Shown: piece after piece, positions 31,250 to 40,225 of the stretch
How positions within the stretch are numbered: the first letter of the stretch is position 1
Layout: the number at the start of each line of letters is the position of its first letter
Assembly: GCA_028292745.1 (NCBI GenBank)
Contig: JAQGLT010000152.1
Location: forward strand, 1-51,616
DNA from: Polaromonas sp.
GTDB lineage: Bacteria; Pseudomonadota; Gammaproteobacteria; Burkholderiales; Burkholderiaceae_C
Reading direction: 5' to 3'
Length of the DNA: 51,616 bases
Made by a program: the position numbers and the translations under genes
Notes under the pieces: model-generated
Told to the model about the DNA's origin: nothing
What the model saw: the letters and a program-made list of their open reading frames with translations, nothing else
Databases searched by the model: none

Positions 31250-31867
31250 TCAGCGCTTTAACCCCAGGGCCGACAGCATCTGCGCACTCTGCTTTTGCAT
31301 CTGCTCCTGCATCTGGGTAAATACATGCTTGGACTGTTCTACGTAGGCGCCCATCATGCCTTGCATCATCGGCGACTTCGCATTCATGAACTGCGCCCAC
31401 ATTTCCGGACTCATGCCCTTGGACTGCTCGGCCATTTTGATTTGCAGATCCATGAAACTCTGGACATTTTTTTCCAGATAAGCGCCCATAAAGCTTTGCA
31501 TCGCATCGCCGTAAAAACGGATGATGTTGGCCAATACAGCTTCAGTGAACATCGGGGCTCCCCCAGCCTCTTCCTCAAGAATGATCTGAAGCAGAATGCT
31601 GCGCGTGAGGTCTTCGTTGGTTTTAGCGTCACGTACGACAAACTGCGTACTGCTCATTACCAGGCGGCGAACTTCAGCAAGGGTGATATATGCCGATGTT
31701 TCGGTATCGTAGAGACGGCGATTCGGGTATTTTTTGATCACCCGGGTCAACTCTGTTTTGCCGCCAACTGCCTTACTGCTCTTGTCAGCAGAAAGGGAAT
31801 CGGTCAAAAGATTGTCTGCCAGGGGCTGTTCGCCAGTTGACGAACGGATGGGGTTTTTACGTTGCAC
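31250..31867 (-). CDS. phaR: polyhydroxyalkanoate synthesis repressor PhaR
   Basis: PhaR represses phasin genes and binds PHA granules. The conserved DNA-binding N-terminus I-K-K-Y-P-N-R-R-L-Y-D-T-E-T-S-A-Y-I-T is present near residue 45, and the C-terminal Met/Gln-rich helix (M-Q-E-Q-M-Q-K-Q) is typical. I chose the GTG at 31867, which has GGAG six bases upstream (205 residues); an ATG at 31921 lacks a ribosome site. No other pha genes are in the window; a bdh gene lies 5 kb away. Confidence 0.9.
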   Translation of the reverse strand: MQRKNPIRSSTGEQPLADNLLTDSLSADKSSKAVGGKTELTRVIKKYPNRRLYDTETSAYITLAEVRRLVMSSTQFVVRDAKTNEDLTRSILLQIILEEEAGGAPMFTEAVLANIIRFYGDAMQSFMGAYLEKNVQSFMDLQIKMAEQSKGMSPEMWAQFMNAKSPMMQGMMGAYVEQSKHVFTQMQEQMQKQSAQMLSALGLKR

Positions 31868-32027
31868 TGATGACTCCGGCAAATAACGACAACCTGCATG
31901 ACGCTGACAGATTTGGACCATTTGGGAATGTTTATCTACGCAATTCTATAAATTATCTTGTTTTGATTCATTGAATAATTGCTGATTCAGAACGTTGAAA
32001 CAGGATACTATTTCAGAGAAATATGAA

Positions 32028-32050
32028 TAGGTGTAATTGGACTCGAAACA
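32028..32050 (-). repeat. decayed copy of the tRNA-Val 3' end (possible old attachment site)
   Basis: These 23 bases align with 32816-32838, the acceptor and T-arm end of tRNA-Val, at 19 of 23 positions, including the exact twelve ATTGGACTCGAA. Both lie in the same orientation, about 790 bases apart. Confidence 0.45.
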
Positions 32051-32585
32051 TTCCGTTGAAGGCAACAATGGGCGCGAGAGTACCACGAATACCCCTCAAT
32101 GCCTCTGGCCTATCACTTAAATGGTCTCAACAATAAGCCCATTTTTGTAGGCCTTGCAAGTTGCTTGCCGTAACTAGCAGCTGTACAAGAATGAAAGGCA
32201 AATTCCCACTTTATAGTCGACCTTACAGTTCATTTTCCTTCTGCTGCCACCACAAAAGATTTTAAGAAGCTCAAGCTAAAAATATTTAGCCCTTATCTCT
32301 TTAGCGACGCGTCTTGGCGTTCGGGCTGAATACATTGAAATGCATGAAGCTGAGGATGTGACTACATATGAAGATGCATCCAATACTAAATGCGTCGGAA
32401 ATTTCTTAATGTGTGTGGATTGATTGACGATCAGAACAGCAAGGAAGTCAGTGAATCACTTGTCATGCCATGTAGAAATGGAGTGCCCAACAGTTCGAAG
32501 CCAATTCCTGCACGTTGTTTCTAATGCTGCAAACTTTGGCAGGCGCAGGTCAGTCGCCCGCAACAAAGCGCCAGACAAACTTTTG

Positions 32586-32633
32586 CTACTGAATTTATAG
32601 CTGCATGCACAGAGTAGGCGTGCGATAAAGGCA
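32586..32633 (+). repeat. dispersed repeat, copy 6 (intergenic)
   Basis: CTA-N7-TATAGC-N4-TGCAC-N8-CGTGCG-N5-GGC: same spacing, several single-base changes. It lies in the gene-free stretch before tRNA-Val. Confidence 0.65.
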
Positions 32634-32812
32634 TATTCGAAGCTAAAAAAATACTTGCTGGTTAAACAAATACACTCGAATGCATGAAATTGGCCAAAAG
32701 CCGAAGTCGCCCCCTGACTACGATTTAACGTAGTGTCTTGTTGTATGACCACGGGACTGAATTGAACTACCACTTCTTTTGTGCTCTCCCTCTGGTAACC
32801 AGGAGAATGAAG

Positions 32813-32889
32813 TGGTAGGCGCGATTGGACTCGAACCAACGACCCCCACCATGTCAAGGTGGTGCTCTAACCAGCTGAGCTACGCGCCT
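32813..32889 (-). tRNA. tRNA-Val (anticodon GAC)
   Basis: A 77-base tRNA with acceptor AGGCGCG / CGCGCCT and encoded ACCA. The anticodon stem-loop CCACC-TTGACAT-GGTGG gives GAC for GUC/GUU codons. The T-loop GTTCGAGTC is standard. Complete gene, transcribed on the minus strand. Confidence 0.96.
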
Positions 32890-32965
32890 AAATATCGTTA
32901 GAAGCTCGTATTCTAGCAGTGCAAAAATGCGTTTTGACGGGCGATGAAAAATTATGCAGTTAAGT

Positions 32966-35236
32966 TCAGCGTCGCCGAGCGGAACGAACCCCCGGAACTT
33001 CGGCCACCACGGCGAGCACTTGAGCAAGCCGACCTGACTGGGCAACCTCAACCGTAAAGGTCATCCAGGCAGACCCGCCGCGGTTGTCTTTAACGGACTG
33101 AGTCTGCACACCGATCACATTCATTTTCTCCTTGGCAAATACTTCTGAAATGTCGCGAAGAAGGCCTTGCCGGTCAGCCGCTTCGATCGCGACATCGACC
33201 GGATAGACCGATCCATTCGCCATTTTCGGTGAACTCCATTCCACTTCAATCACACGGTCAGGGCTGCCGCTAGCCATATTGCGAAAATTGCTGCAGTCGC
33301 TACGATGAATACTGACGCCTTTTCCTTTGGTGACAAAGCCGAGAATGAGATCAGGCGGTGCTGGCTTGCAGCATCTGGCCAACTGCGTCAGAAGGGAATC
33401 CATCCCCACGACCAGCACATTGCCCTTGCTGCCGTTGGCGGCGAGATTGGATTTCTCGGTTTGGCGTGCTTTTTTGGGCAGAACGTAATCATCAGTCAAT
33501 GGCGCAGGATCATGCGGTCTGAGCATGTGTTCGATCGTGCGCAACGACAGTTCGTCCTTGCCGACAACCTCGAACAAATCGTCCGCCGTTTTAAACCCCA
33601 GCTGAGTGGCCAGATCAAGCAGCTTGATGGCTGTTTTGCCTTCACGCTGGAGCAATTTCTCCACCGCCTCCCGGCCTTTGGCCACGGTGTGCTCCATGCT
33701 CAAGGCATTGAACCATGCCCGTACCTTTGACCTGGCGCGGTTGCTCGTCAAAAAACCCAGGTCGGGATTGAGCCAGTCCCGCGAAGGCCCTCCATCGCGC
33801 ACGGTGATGATTTCAACCGTCTGGCCGTTATGCAGCGGGGTGTTGAGCGGCATCATGACGCCATCGATGCGGGCGCCACGGCAGCGATGGCCCAGGCTGG
33901 TGTGTACGCTGTAGGCAAAGTCCACGGCTGTGGCCCCTTGGGGAAGTTCCATAATGGCGGCGTCGGGCGTCAGCACGTAAATGCGGTCGTCGAACAAGCC
34001 TTGATTGGCATCCCGCGCGCGCTGGGCAGCAGGCTCCGAGAGTTCGCGCTCCCAGGCAAGCAACTGCCGCAGTACCGCGATCTTGGCATCGTATTCGCCG
34101 CTGGCCGACACACCGGCATAACCTTTGGCACCGGCTTCTTTGTAGGCCCAATGCGCTGCTACGCCATACTCCGCATGCTCATGCATGGCCTGGGTGCGTA
34201 TCTGGATTTCGACCGCCCTGCCCGCTTCGTCGCGAACAACTGTATGCAGCGACTGGTAGCCGTTGGCTTTTGGCCGGGCAATATAGTCGTCGAATTCTCC
34301 CTGGATCGGCGCAAAACGCGAATGCACGAATCCCAGGGCGGCATAACAGCCCTTCACATCAGCTGCAATGACGCGCATAGCCCGAATGTCAAACACCTGG
34401 TCAAAGTCGAGCGACTTGCCGCGCATTTTTTTAATGATGCTGTAGATATGCTTGGGCCGACCCTGGACCAACGCCGCAATGCCGCCTTGGTTCAACTCAC
34501 GTTCCAGCTGAACGCGCAAGGCTTCCATGAACACTTCTCGGCCTGCGCGTTTTTCGTCAAGCAGCCCGGCGATCTGCTTATAGGTTTCTGGCTCAAGAAA
34601 ACGAAAAGACAGATCTTCCATCTCCCATTTGATCTGCCAGATGCCCAGGCGGTTGGCGAGCGGTGCAAATACATGCAGCGACTCGTGTGCCAGGGCCCTG
34701 GGGGCGGCCTGGCGGCTGGCGGCGTAATAACGCAAGGTCTGAAGCCGTGAGGCCAGCCTCAGCATGACCACCCGCAAATCGCGCGAGAAAGCCAGCAGCA
34801 TTCTGCGCACGTTTTCGGTCTGGGTGGTCGGGCACTCATGCGGTTGGGCCTTTGGGTCAGCGCCCCGTGTCTGGCGCTGCACATAGACCAGCTTGGTGGT
34901 TTCTACCGCCAATGCCGCGTAGCTGGCACCAAATGCCTTGGCAATGACCTCCTGCGGCTTATTCAGGTGCTGGCATGAATGCACCAGATAGGTGGCGGCC
35001 TGCATTGCTTCGGAGCCGCCGATGGCGTTGAGAATAGCCACGACTGCATCGGCATGAGCAAGGGTGTTTTCGCCGGTGTCCAAGGTTTCACCGGCAATCA
35101 GCGGCTCGGCAAAGGCGCGCGCGCGCACCAAGGCATGCGGCTGCTCGGGCAGGCTGTCGGCCGTGGCGGCAATGATGGAACTGGAGCTTCCCTGAAGGGT
35201 TGGGGGGACGTGGATTTCCGCCACTTTGTTCTTCAT
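32966..35236 (-). CDS. relA: (p)ppGpp synthetase RelA
   Basis: RelA makes the alarmone (p)ppGpp when uncharged tRNA enters the ribosome. The 756 residues have an N-terminal pseudo-HD domain (H-S-C-Q-H-L-N-K-P replaces the SpoT hydrolase H-D motif, so hydrolysis is unlikely), the synthetase domain (K-H-I-Y-S-I-I-K-K-M, A-R-P-K-A-N-G-Y-Q-S-L-H-T and Q-I-R-T-x-A-M-H-E-H-A-E-Y-G), a TGS domain (Y-V-L-T-P-D-A-A-I-M-E-L-P-Q-G), and C-terminal ZFD/ACT regions. It stands alone, downstream of the alpha/beta hydrolase. Confidence 0.96.
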   Translation of the reverse strand: MKNKVAEIHVPPTLQGSSSSIIAATADSLPEQPHALVRARAFAEPLIAGETLDTGENTLAHADAVVAILNAIGGSEAMQAATYLVHSCQHLNKPQEVIAKAFGASYAALAVETTKLVYVQRQTRGADPKAQPHECPTTQTENVRRMLLAFSRDLRVVMLRLASRLQTLRYYAASRQAAPRALAHESLHVFAPLANRLGIWQIKWEMEDLSFRFLEPETYKQIAGLLDEKRAGREVFMEALRVQLERELNQGGIAALVQGRPKHIYSIIKKMRGKSLDFDQVFDIRAMRVIAADVKGCYAALGFVHSRFAPIQGEFDDYIARPKANGYQSLHTVVRDEAGRAVEIQIRTQAMHEHAEYGVAAHWAYKEAGAKGYAGVSASGEYDAKIAVLRQLLAWERELSEPAAQRARDANQGLFDDRIYVLTPDAAIMELPQGATAVDFAYSVHTSLGHRCRGARIDGVMMPLNTPLHNGQTVEIITVRDGGPSRDWLNPDLGFLTSNRARSKVRAWFNALSMEHTVAKGREAVEKLLQREGKTAIKLLDLATQLGFKTADDLFEVVGKDELSLRTIEHMLRPHDPAPLTDDYVLPKKARQTEKSNLAANGSKGNVLVVGMDSLLTQLARCCKPAPPDLILGFVTKGKGVSIHRSDCSNFRNMASGSPDRVIEVEWSSPKMANGSVYPVDVAIEAADRQGLLRDISEVFAKEKMNVIGVQTQSVKDNRGGSAWMTFTVEVAQSGRLAQVLAVVAEVPGVRSARRR

Positions 35237-35265
35237 TTAATTGTCAGTCATGGTGTTGCCGGGCC

Positions 35266-36189
35266 TCAGGCCAGCAAAAAATCGCTCACGACAGCGATCT
35301 GGTCCTGAACAATCAGGGTTGGCGCATGCCCCACACCTTCAAATTCGACCAGTCGGGCACAGGGGCCCCGCTTGGTCATGGCAACTGCTGTCTCACGGCT
35401 CAGCAAATCTGAATTGGCGCCGCGCAGTACCAGTGTGTCAGCCTGGATCGCATCGTAGAGCTGCCAGAGCACGGCCTCGCCTTGCCGGGCGCTCTCTTCA
35501 TCGGTCAATTTAAATGCGCTGCCAATAGCCGGGTCGTAATGCAGCCGCAACGGGCTTCCGGGTGCAGCTGAAACCGCCCTGAGCATGGGGCGGGACAGCG
35601 CCAGCCACTGCTCTGGCGTATGCGGGCCGAAGCCCTCGGAAATTGCCAACATCGCATCGGCCGCCTCCTGAACAGTCTTGAAGTGCCCGGCCTGTCCGAC
35701 ATAGGCGCCAATCCGCGCGATGGCTTGCCACTGCAGCGCGGGCCCGACATCGTTGAGCACCAGCTTGTTGACCGGCACCGGAACAGGCAACCCCGGCTGG
35801 CCGCAGACGACCAGGCCGATCAGCCCGCCCATGCTGGTGCCCACCCAGTCCAGAACCGCGACGGGCGCCTGGGCCTGCAAATGCGCCAGCAGGACCAGCA
35901 TGTCTGCTGCATACGCAGGCACCTGGTAGCCCATCGGATCCTCAAGCCAGTCGCTCTCGCCACGGCCCGCCACATCGGGGCAGACAACCCGGATGCCGCG
36001 TGACGACAATTGTCCGGCTCGCTGGCACAAGGCTTGCGCCAGCGCGTCAAAATCGCGTCCCTGCCGGGTCAGTCCATGCACGCACAGCACGACATGCGAG
36101 CTGTCGGGCTGCCCCCATTGCCAGTAAGCCATGCGGTGGCCGTTTCCCGCATCGGGACAGGTGAGGTGATTGAGCAGAGGATGGGTCAT
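35266..36189 (-). CDS. alpha/beta-fold hydrolase
   Basis: A 307-residue single-domain hydrolase. The oxyanion region is V-H-G-L-T-R-Q-G, the nucleophile elbow G-T-S119-M-G-G, and the catalytic His lies in the C-terminal V-G-H-A-P-T. The substrate is unknown. The ATG at 36189 is the first plausible start. It ends about 30 bases before the relA start and may be co-transcribed with it. Confidence 0.87.
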   Translation of the reverse strand: MTHPLLNHLTCPDAGNGHRMAYWQWGQPDSSHVVLCVHGLTRQGRDFDALAQALCQRAGQLSSRGIRVVCPDVAGRGESDWLEDPMGYQVPAYAADMLVLLAHLQAQAPVAVLDWVGTSMGGLIGLVVCGQPGLPVPVPVNKLVLNDVGPALQWQAIARIGAYVGQAGHFKTVQEAADAMLAISEGFGPHTPEQWLALSRPMLRAVSAAPGSPLRLHYDPAIGSAFKLTDEESARQGEAVLWQLYDAIQADTLVLRGANSDLLSRETAVAMTKRGPCARLVEFEGVGHAPTLIVQDQIAVVSDFLLA

Positions 36190-36332
36190 GGTGCATTTGT
36201 CTGGAACAAGCCGAAGGAATAAAACCGCTTGTGGGAAGGCTCGATAATTGGTGCAGCAACCTGGCGCTGCCAAGCGCCCAACCCGCTAGTTCAGTTTCAT
36301 GTCAACCATCGTAAATCATCCGGAGAAACTTC

Positions 36333-37115
36333 ATGCTCAAAGGTAAAACAGCTCTTGTCACCGGCTCGACCAGTGGAATTGGCCTTGGTATCGCCAAGGC
36401 CTTGGCCGCACAGGGCGCCAACATTGTTCTTAACGGCTTCGGTGATGCAGACGGTCCCAAGGCCGAGATTACAGCGCTGGGCGTGAAGGTGGTTTACCAC
36501 GGCGCAGACATGAGCCAGCCCGCAGCCATCGAGGACATGATGAAGTTTGCCGCCGCCGAGTTTGGGCAGGTCGATATTCTGGTCAACAACGCTGGCATCC
36601 AGCATGTCGCCCGCATCGAAAACTTTCCAGCTGAAAAATGGGACGCCATCATCGCCATCAACCTGAGCAGCGCCTTTCACGCGACCCGGCTGGTTCTGCC
36701 GTCGATGCTGGCGGCCAATCAAGGCAAGGGCTGGGGCCGCATCATCAACCTTGCATCGGTGCATGGCCTGGTGGGTTCCGCCGAGAAATCAGCCTATGTG
36801 GCCGCTAAACACGGCATTGTGGGCCTGACCAAGGTCACCGCCCTCGAAAACGCCACCACGGGCGTGACATGCAATGCCATCTGTCCGGGGTGGGTGCTGA
36901 CCCCGCTGGTGCAACAACAGGTCGATGCCCGTGCATTGGCCGGCGGCATCAGCAATGAAGCGGCGACGCAGCAGTTGCTGGGAGAAAAAGAGCCCTCGAT
37001 GCAGTTCACCACGCCGGAAGAACTCGGCGCGCTGGCGGTGTTTTTCTGCTCGCCCGCCGGCAACAACATTCGCGGCGTGGCCTGGAACATGGACGGTGGC
37101 TGGACCGCGCAATAA
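36333..37115 (+). CDS. bdhA: 3-hydroxybutyrate dehydrogenase (SDR family)
   Basis: Interconverts 3-hydroxybutyrate and acetoacetate with NAD, used in breakdown of PHB. The 260-residue SDR protein has T-G-S-T-S-G-I-G-L-G-I-A for cofactor binding, N-N-A-G-I-Q-H-V, and the catalytic Y155-x-x-x-K159 preceded by the S-V-H-G-L-V-G-S-A-E-K-S segment typical of bacterial D-3-hydroxybutyrate dehydrogenases. GGAGAAAC before the ATG is a good ribosome site. It converges with the LhgO-like gene. Confidence 0.93.
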   Translation: MLKGKTALVTGSTSGIGLGIAKALAAQGANIVLNGFGDADGPKAEITALGVKVVYHGADMSQPAAIEDMMKFAAAEFGQVDILVNNAGIQHVARIENFPAEKWDAIIAINLSSAFHATRLVLPSMLAANQGKGWGRIINLASVHGLVGSAEKSAYVAAKHGIVGLTKVTALENATTGVTCNAICPGWVLTPLVQQQVDARALAGGISNEAATQQLLGEKEPSMQFTTPEELGALAVFFCSPAGNNIRGVAWNMDGGWTAQ

Positions 37116-37120
37116 ACTGT

Positions 37121-38224
37121 TCACGCCGGCCCCAGCAGTCGGGCGACATGGTTGCCGATTGCCAGCGAACTGGTCAAACCGGGCGACTCGATCCCGAATA
37201 GATTGACCAACCCGGGCACACCATGCACGGCCGGTCCCTGGATCAGGAAGTCCTTGGGCAACTCATCAGGCGACTGGATTTTAGGGCGCATGCCGGCATA
37301 GCCTGGCAGCAGGCTGCCGTCCTGCAGCGCCGGCCAGTATTTACGAACCTCGCCGTAAAACGCCTCGCCTCGCGCCGGCTCCACCACCAGGTCATCGGGC
37401 GAATCCACCCACTGCACATCGGGGCCGAATTTGGCCTGGCCACCCAGGTCAACCGTCAGGTGAACGCCCAGGCCGGCAGCTTCAGGCACAGGGTAGATCA
37501 GCCGATTGAATGGCGAACGGCCTGAAAGGATGAAATAGTTGCCCTTGGCAAAGTGGCTGGGCGGCACGAAGCGGACGTCCAGACCGTCGAAACGACGCGC
37601 CAGCGCCTGCGCATGCAGGCCCGCCGAATTCACGACAGACCGGGCCCGCAGTTCCGTGCCGTCGTTCGCTACCAAAACAATAGCATCTTGCGCACAGTAG
37701 GCCTGCGCCACGGGAGTATTGAGCACCACAATCCCGCCTGCGTTCTCCAGGTCGCCCTGCAGCGCCAGCATCAGGGCATGGCTGTCCACGATGCCGGTAC
37801 TTGGCGAATGCACCGCTGCAACACATTCGAGCTGCGGCTCCAGCGCCCTCGCCTGCGCGCGCGTCAGGACTACCAGGTCATTGACCCCATTGGCGGCCGC
37901 CTTGCCAATGATGGCCCGCAGCTGTGTGACCTGCTCCACGCAGGTGGCGACAATCAGCTTGCCGCAACGGCTGTGGTTGATGCCGCGCTGGGCGCAGTAG
38001 TCATAAAGCAAGCCTTTGCCGGCTACGCACAGGCTGGCCTTGAGCGAACCTTGCGGGTAATAGATGCCCGCGTGAATGACCTCGCTGTTGCGCGAACTGG
38101 TTCCCGTGCCGATGGCATCGGCTGCCTCCAGCACCATCACCTCCCTGCCCTGCACTGCCAGGGCACGGGCAATGGCCAGCCCGACGACACCCGCGCCAAT
38201 CACAACACAGTCAGTCTGCTCCAT
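37121..38224 (-). CDS. lhgO: FAD-dependent oxidase, LhgO-like
   Basis: A 367-residue DAO-family flavoprotein resembling L-2-hydroxyglutarate oxidase. The dinucleotide motif is [13 protein letters not shown] near the N-terminus; the family [13 protein letters not shown] segment and the C-terminal [13 protein letters not shown] are present. L-2-hydroxyglutarate is the likely substrate, but related 2-hydroxy-acid oxidases cannot be excluded. A dispersed repeat copy (37669-37716) encodes [14 protein letters not shown]. Confidence 0.85.
   Translation of the reverse strand: MEQTDCVVIGAGVVGLAIARALAVQGREVMVLEAADAIGTGTSSRNSEVIHAGIYYPQGSLKASLCVAGKGLLYDYCAQRGINHSRCGKLIVATCVEQVTQLRAIIGKAAANGVNDLVVLTRAQARALEPQLECVAAVHSPSTGIVDSHALMLALQGDLENAGGIVVLNTPVAQAYCAQDAIVLVANDGTELRARSVVNSAGLHAQALARRFDGLDVRFVPPSHFAKGNYFILSGRSPFNRLIYPVPEAAGLGVHLTVDLGGQAKFGPDVQWVDSPDDLVVEPARGEAFYGEVRKYWPALQDGSLLPGYAGMRPKIQSPDELPKDFLIQGPAVHGVPGLVNLFGIESPGLTSSLAIGNHVARLLGPA
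37669..37716 (+). repeat. dispersed repeat, copy 7 (inside LhgO-like gene)
   Basis: CTA-N7-AATAGC-N4-TGCGC-N8-CCTGCG exact; the final GGCC is GGAG. The host gene reads the opposite strand as C-A-Q-D-A-I, as in dxr. Confidence 0.8.
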
Positions 38225-38262
38225 TCAAATAGCCTTCAAACCGTCCAAAAATCTGCCGCCTG

Positions 38263-39108
38263 TCACAGCAATCGCGGATCAGTCGCCAGCAGCAGTCCGA
38301 TCAGCGAACGAAGATGCGTTTTCAATGTCGCGAACCCGGGCGTCAGCGTCAACGTTTCTTCGTTCATATAGAGCTTTCTGTTGATCTCAAGCTGAATGCT
38401 GTGACGGTGCCTGGCCGGATCGCCGTAGCGCCGCACCAGTTCCACGCCCTTGTAGGGATGGTTGTAGGCAACGTGGTAGCCCAGCGCCCGCAGGTGCTCG
38501 CACACCAGCCCGGACAAGGCCGGGTTTGCCGTGCTGCCATCTCGGTCGCCCACCACGAAATCGGCATGGGCTTCACCTGGGAACTCGGTGGCGTGGCTCG
38601 ATGCAATGGCAGGCATGGAATGGCAGTTGACATGCATGCTGTAGCCGTGCGCGGCATGCGCGGCCTCGATGGCCTGCCCCACTGCCGCGTGGTAGGGTTT
38701 CCAGCATTGCGCGATGCGCCGCTGCACTTCTTCGACCGACAGCCGCCGCGCGTAGAGTGGAATTCCATCGTCGGTAGTGCGCCAAACCAATCCCTTTCCG
38801 AGCCGAACCTTGGAGAGAACGCACGGATCGCTTTCTACAGGGCCGGGCCAGGGGGTGTCAAACAGCGAGACATCGATTTCCGTGATGTTCCGGTTCGCGT
38901 CAAGGTAGCTCCGCGGGAAATGCGCCTCAATCCAGTGCGCCCCCAGTTCGGGCGCAAAGTCATAGAGTTTTTCAACATGGGTATCTTCCGCGCGGCGCAG
39001 GACCGACAGTTCACAGCTGTACAGAAAATCCGGCGGATAAACCACGCCGCTGTGAGGGGAGTCAAGCACCAAGGCGCTGCCGCCGGGAAGATACGTGATG
39101 AGCTGCAT
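38263..39108 (-). CDS. N-formylglutamate amidohydrolase family protein
   Basis: A 281-residue protein of the N-formylglutamate amidohydrolase (HutG-like) family, which is zinc-dependent. Conserved His/Glu/Asp-bearing motifs include D-S-P-H-S-G, the D-A-N-R-N-I-T-E-I-D stretch, H-V-N-C-H-S-M-P and L-E-I-N-R-K-L-Y-M. No other hut genes are near, so histidine breakdown is not supported by context. The ATG at 39108 has AGG upstream. Confidence 0.88.
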   Translation of the reverse strand: MQLITYLPGGSALVLDSPHSGVVYPPDFLYSCELSVLRRAEDTHVEKLYDFAPELGAHWIEAHFPRSYLDANRNITEIDVSLFDTPWPGPVESDPCVLSKVRLGKGLVWRTTDDGIPLYARRLSVEEVQRRIAQCWKPYHAAVGQAIEAAHAAHGYSMHVNCHSMPAIASSHATEFPGEAHADFVVGDRDGSTANPALSGLVCEHLRALGYHVAYNHPYKGVELVRRYGDPARHRHSIQLEINRKLYMNEETLTLTPGFATLKTHLRSLIGLLLATDPRLL

Positions 39109-39231
39109 GGCCTGACTTTATCAGCAGCATGAGAGCTTTTCACGCCCTCTTCAAGCGGGGGGGTAAAGACCATCGGGGCTTAAATTTCAGGGCTGCGGCG
39201 CCTTGGTTGCCAATACAGCAAAACTTTCGTG

Positions 39232-39241
39232 TTGTCCTACA
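39232..39241 (+). promoter_or_regulatory. TTGTCCTACA motif upstream of the beta-barrel gene
   Basis: Identical to the motif before kbp, here 125 bases before the ATG at 39366. Shared control of two envelope/stress genes is possible but unproven. Confidence 0.35.
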
Positions 39242-39365
39242 AAAAATTACCTTTTCACCCCCTGGTTGTCAGGGCAACCGACCCTAAACTGAAGACGGTA
39301 TCTGGGACAAAAGCCTGGATAAAAGCAATTTTTCCTTCCCCCTTTTACCCACCAAAGGAAGCACC

Positions 39366-39968
39366 ATGAAACGATTGAGCCAGACTTTTTCAGCCGCCAT
39401 CCTGGGCGTCGCCGTTATGGCGGCAACGGGCGCTGCACAGGCCCAAAGTGCCATGAACACCAATTATTCCTTGTACGGGCCCGGTGCTGGCTATGTGGGC
39501 CTGAACATCGGCCAATCCAATTATTCGCTGGGCAACGGCTTTGGCCCGTTTGCCTCCGAGGATCACGACACGGTTTACAACATCTACACCGGCACCTTTT
39601 TCAATCCGAACGTCGGGCTTGAACTGGGCTACACCAACTTCGGAAAAATTCAGCGCGCTGGCGGCAATACCAAGGCAGAAGGCATCAATCTGAGCCTGGT
39701 GGGCCGTGCGCCCATCAGCCAGTCCTTCAACGTGTTCGGCAAACTGGGCACAACCTATGGCCGAACGGATGTGTCCGCCTTTGCGGGGTCCGGCGTTCCT
39801 TCCGGGAAAGAAACTGGTTTTGGCGTGTCTTACGGCCTGGGAGCCGAATATGTTTTCAATCCCGTGCTGTCGGCCGTGCTGCAGTATGACGAGCATCGGC
39901 TGAATTTTGCAGGTGACAACCGTGACCGCGTCAACGCCACCACGGTAGGCCTGCGCTACCGTTTCTAG
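39366..39968 (+). CDS. outer-membrane beta-barrel protein
   Basis: The 200-residue precursor has a signal peptide ending A-A-Q-A-Q-S (cleavage near residue 26) and about eight amphipathic strands, with a final strand G-L-R-Y-R-F ending in Phe, the usual barrel insertion signal. Size fits an OmpA-like eight-stranded barrel (OmpW/porin-like group). Ligand or function is unknown. AAGGAAG before the ATG is a strong ribosome site. A terminator follows at 40011. Confidence 0.87.
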   Translation: MKRLSQTFSAAILGVAVMAATGAAQAQSAMNTNYSLYGPGAGYVGLNIGQSNYSLGNGFGPFASEDHDTVYNIYTGTFFNPNVGLELGYTNFGKIQRAGGNTKAEGINLSLVGRAPISQSFNVFGKLGTTYGRTDVSAFAGSGVPSGKETGFGVSYGLGAEYVFNPVLSAVLQYDEHRLNFAGDNRDRVNATTVGLRYRF

Positions 39969-40010
39969 GCTTTTCATGCTGCTGCAGGCGCTTCAAAGCG
40001 CTTGCCCTCC

Positions 40011-40042
40011 AAGCCTGCGGACATCGAGTGCGCAGGCTTTTT
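40011..40042 (+). terminator. terminator after the beta-barrel gene
   Basis: Stem AAGCCTGCG / CGCAGGCTT (9 bp) with an 11-base loop and a following T-rich run. Confidence 0.85.
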
Positions 40043-40053
40043 ATTTTTCCTTG

Positions 40054-40101
40054 CTATTTAATTAATAGCAAAGTTTACTTACCCTGCCTGCGCAAGCAGC
40101 C
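40054..40101 (+). repeat. dispersed repeat, copy 8 (intergenic)
   Basis: CTA-N7-AATAGC-N4-TTTAC-N8-CCTGCG-N5-AGCC. The proximal half reads GCTA...TAGC and is nearly palindromic. It follows the terminator of the beta-barrel gene. Confidence 0.65.
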
Positions 40102-40225
40102 AATTTAATCAAAAACTTCGGCTTCTCATCGATAAGCGCGCTTGCGTAGGCAAAATACAGCAGTCCCCAATGCCTGCGACTCCATAAGCCATCGGCTTCG
40201 CTACTTCGCCAGGTTGGCAAGCAAA

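Larger units (their letters stand above)
31868..32812. other. gene-free, AT-richer stretch between phaR and tRNA-Val
   Basis: About 945 bases with no supported gene on either strand. It holds a dispersed repeat copy (32586-32633), a decayed look-alike of the tRNA-Val 3' end (32028-32050) and a 10-bp inverted repeat (32767-32776 / 32809-32818) next to the tRNA. Base composition is richer in A and T than the flanking genes. It may be the scar of a lost mobile element. Confidence 0.5.

Noticed and set aside
32767..32818. 10-bp inverted repeat beside tRNA-Val as a terminator
   Set aside because: The arms are 32 bases apart, overlap the tRNA CCA end, and no U-tract follows on the minus strand.
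32456..32857. A minus-strand frame overlapping tRNA-Val
   Set aside because: It runs through the tRNA gene and a repeat copy and has no protein features.
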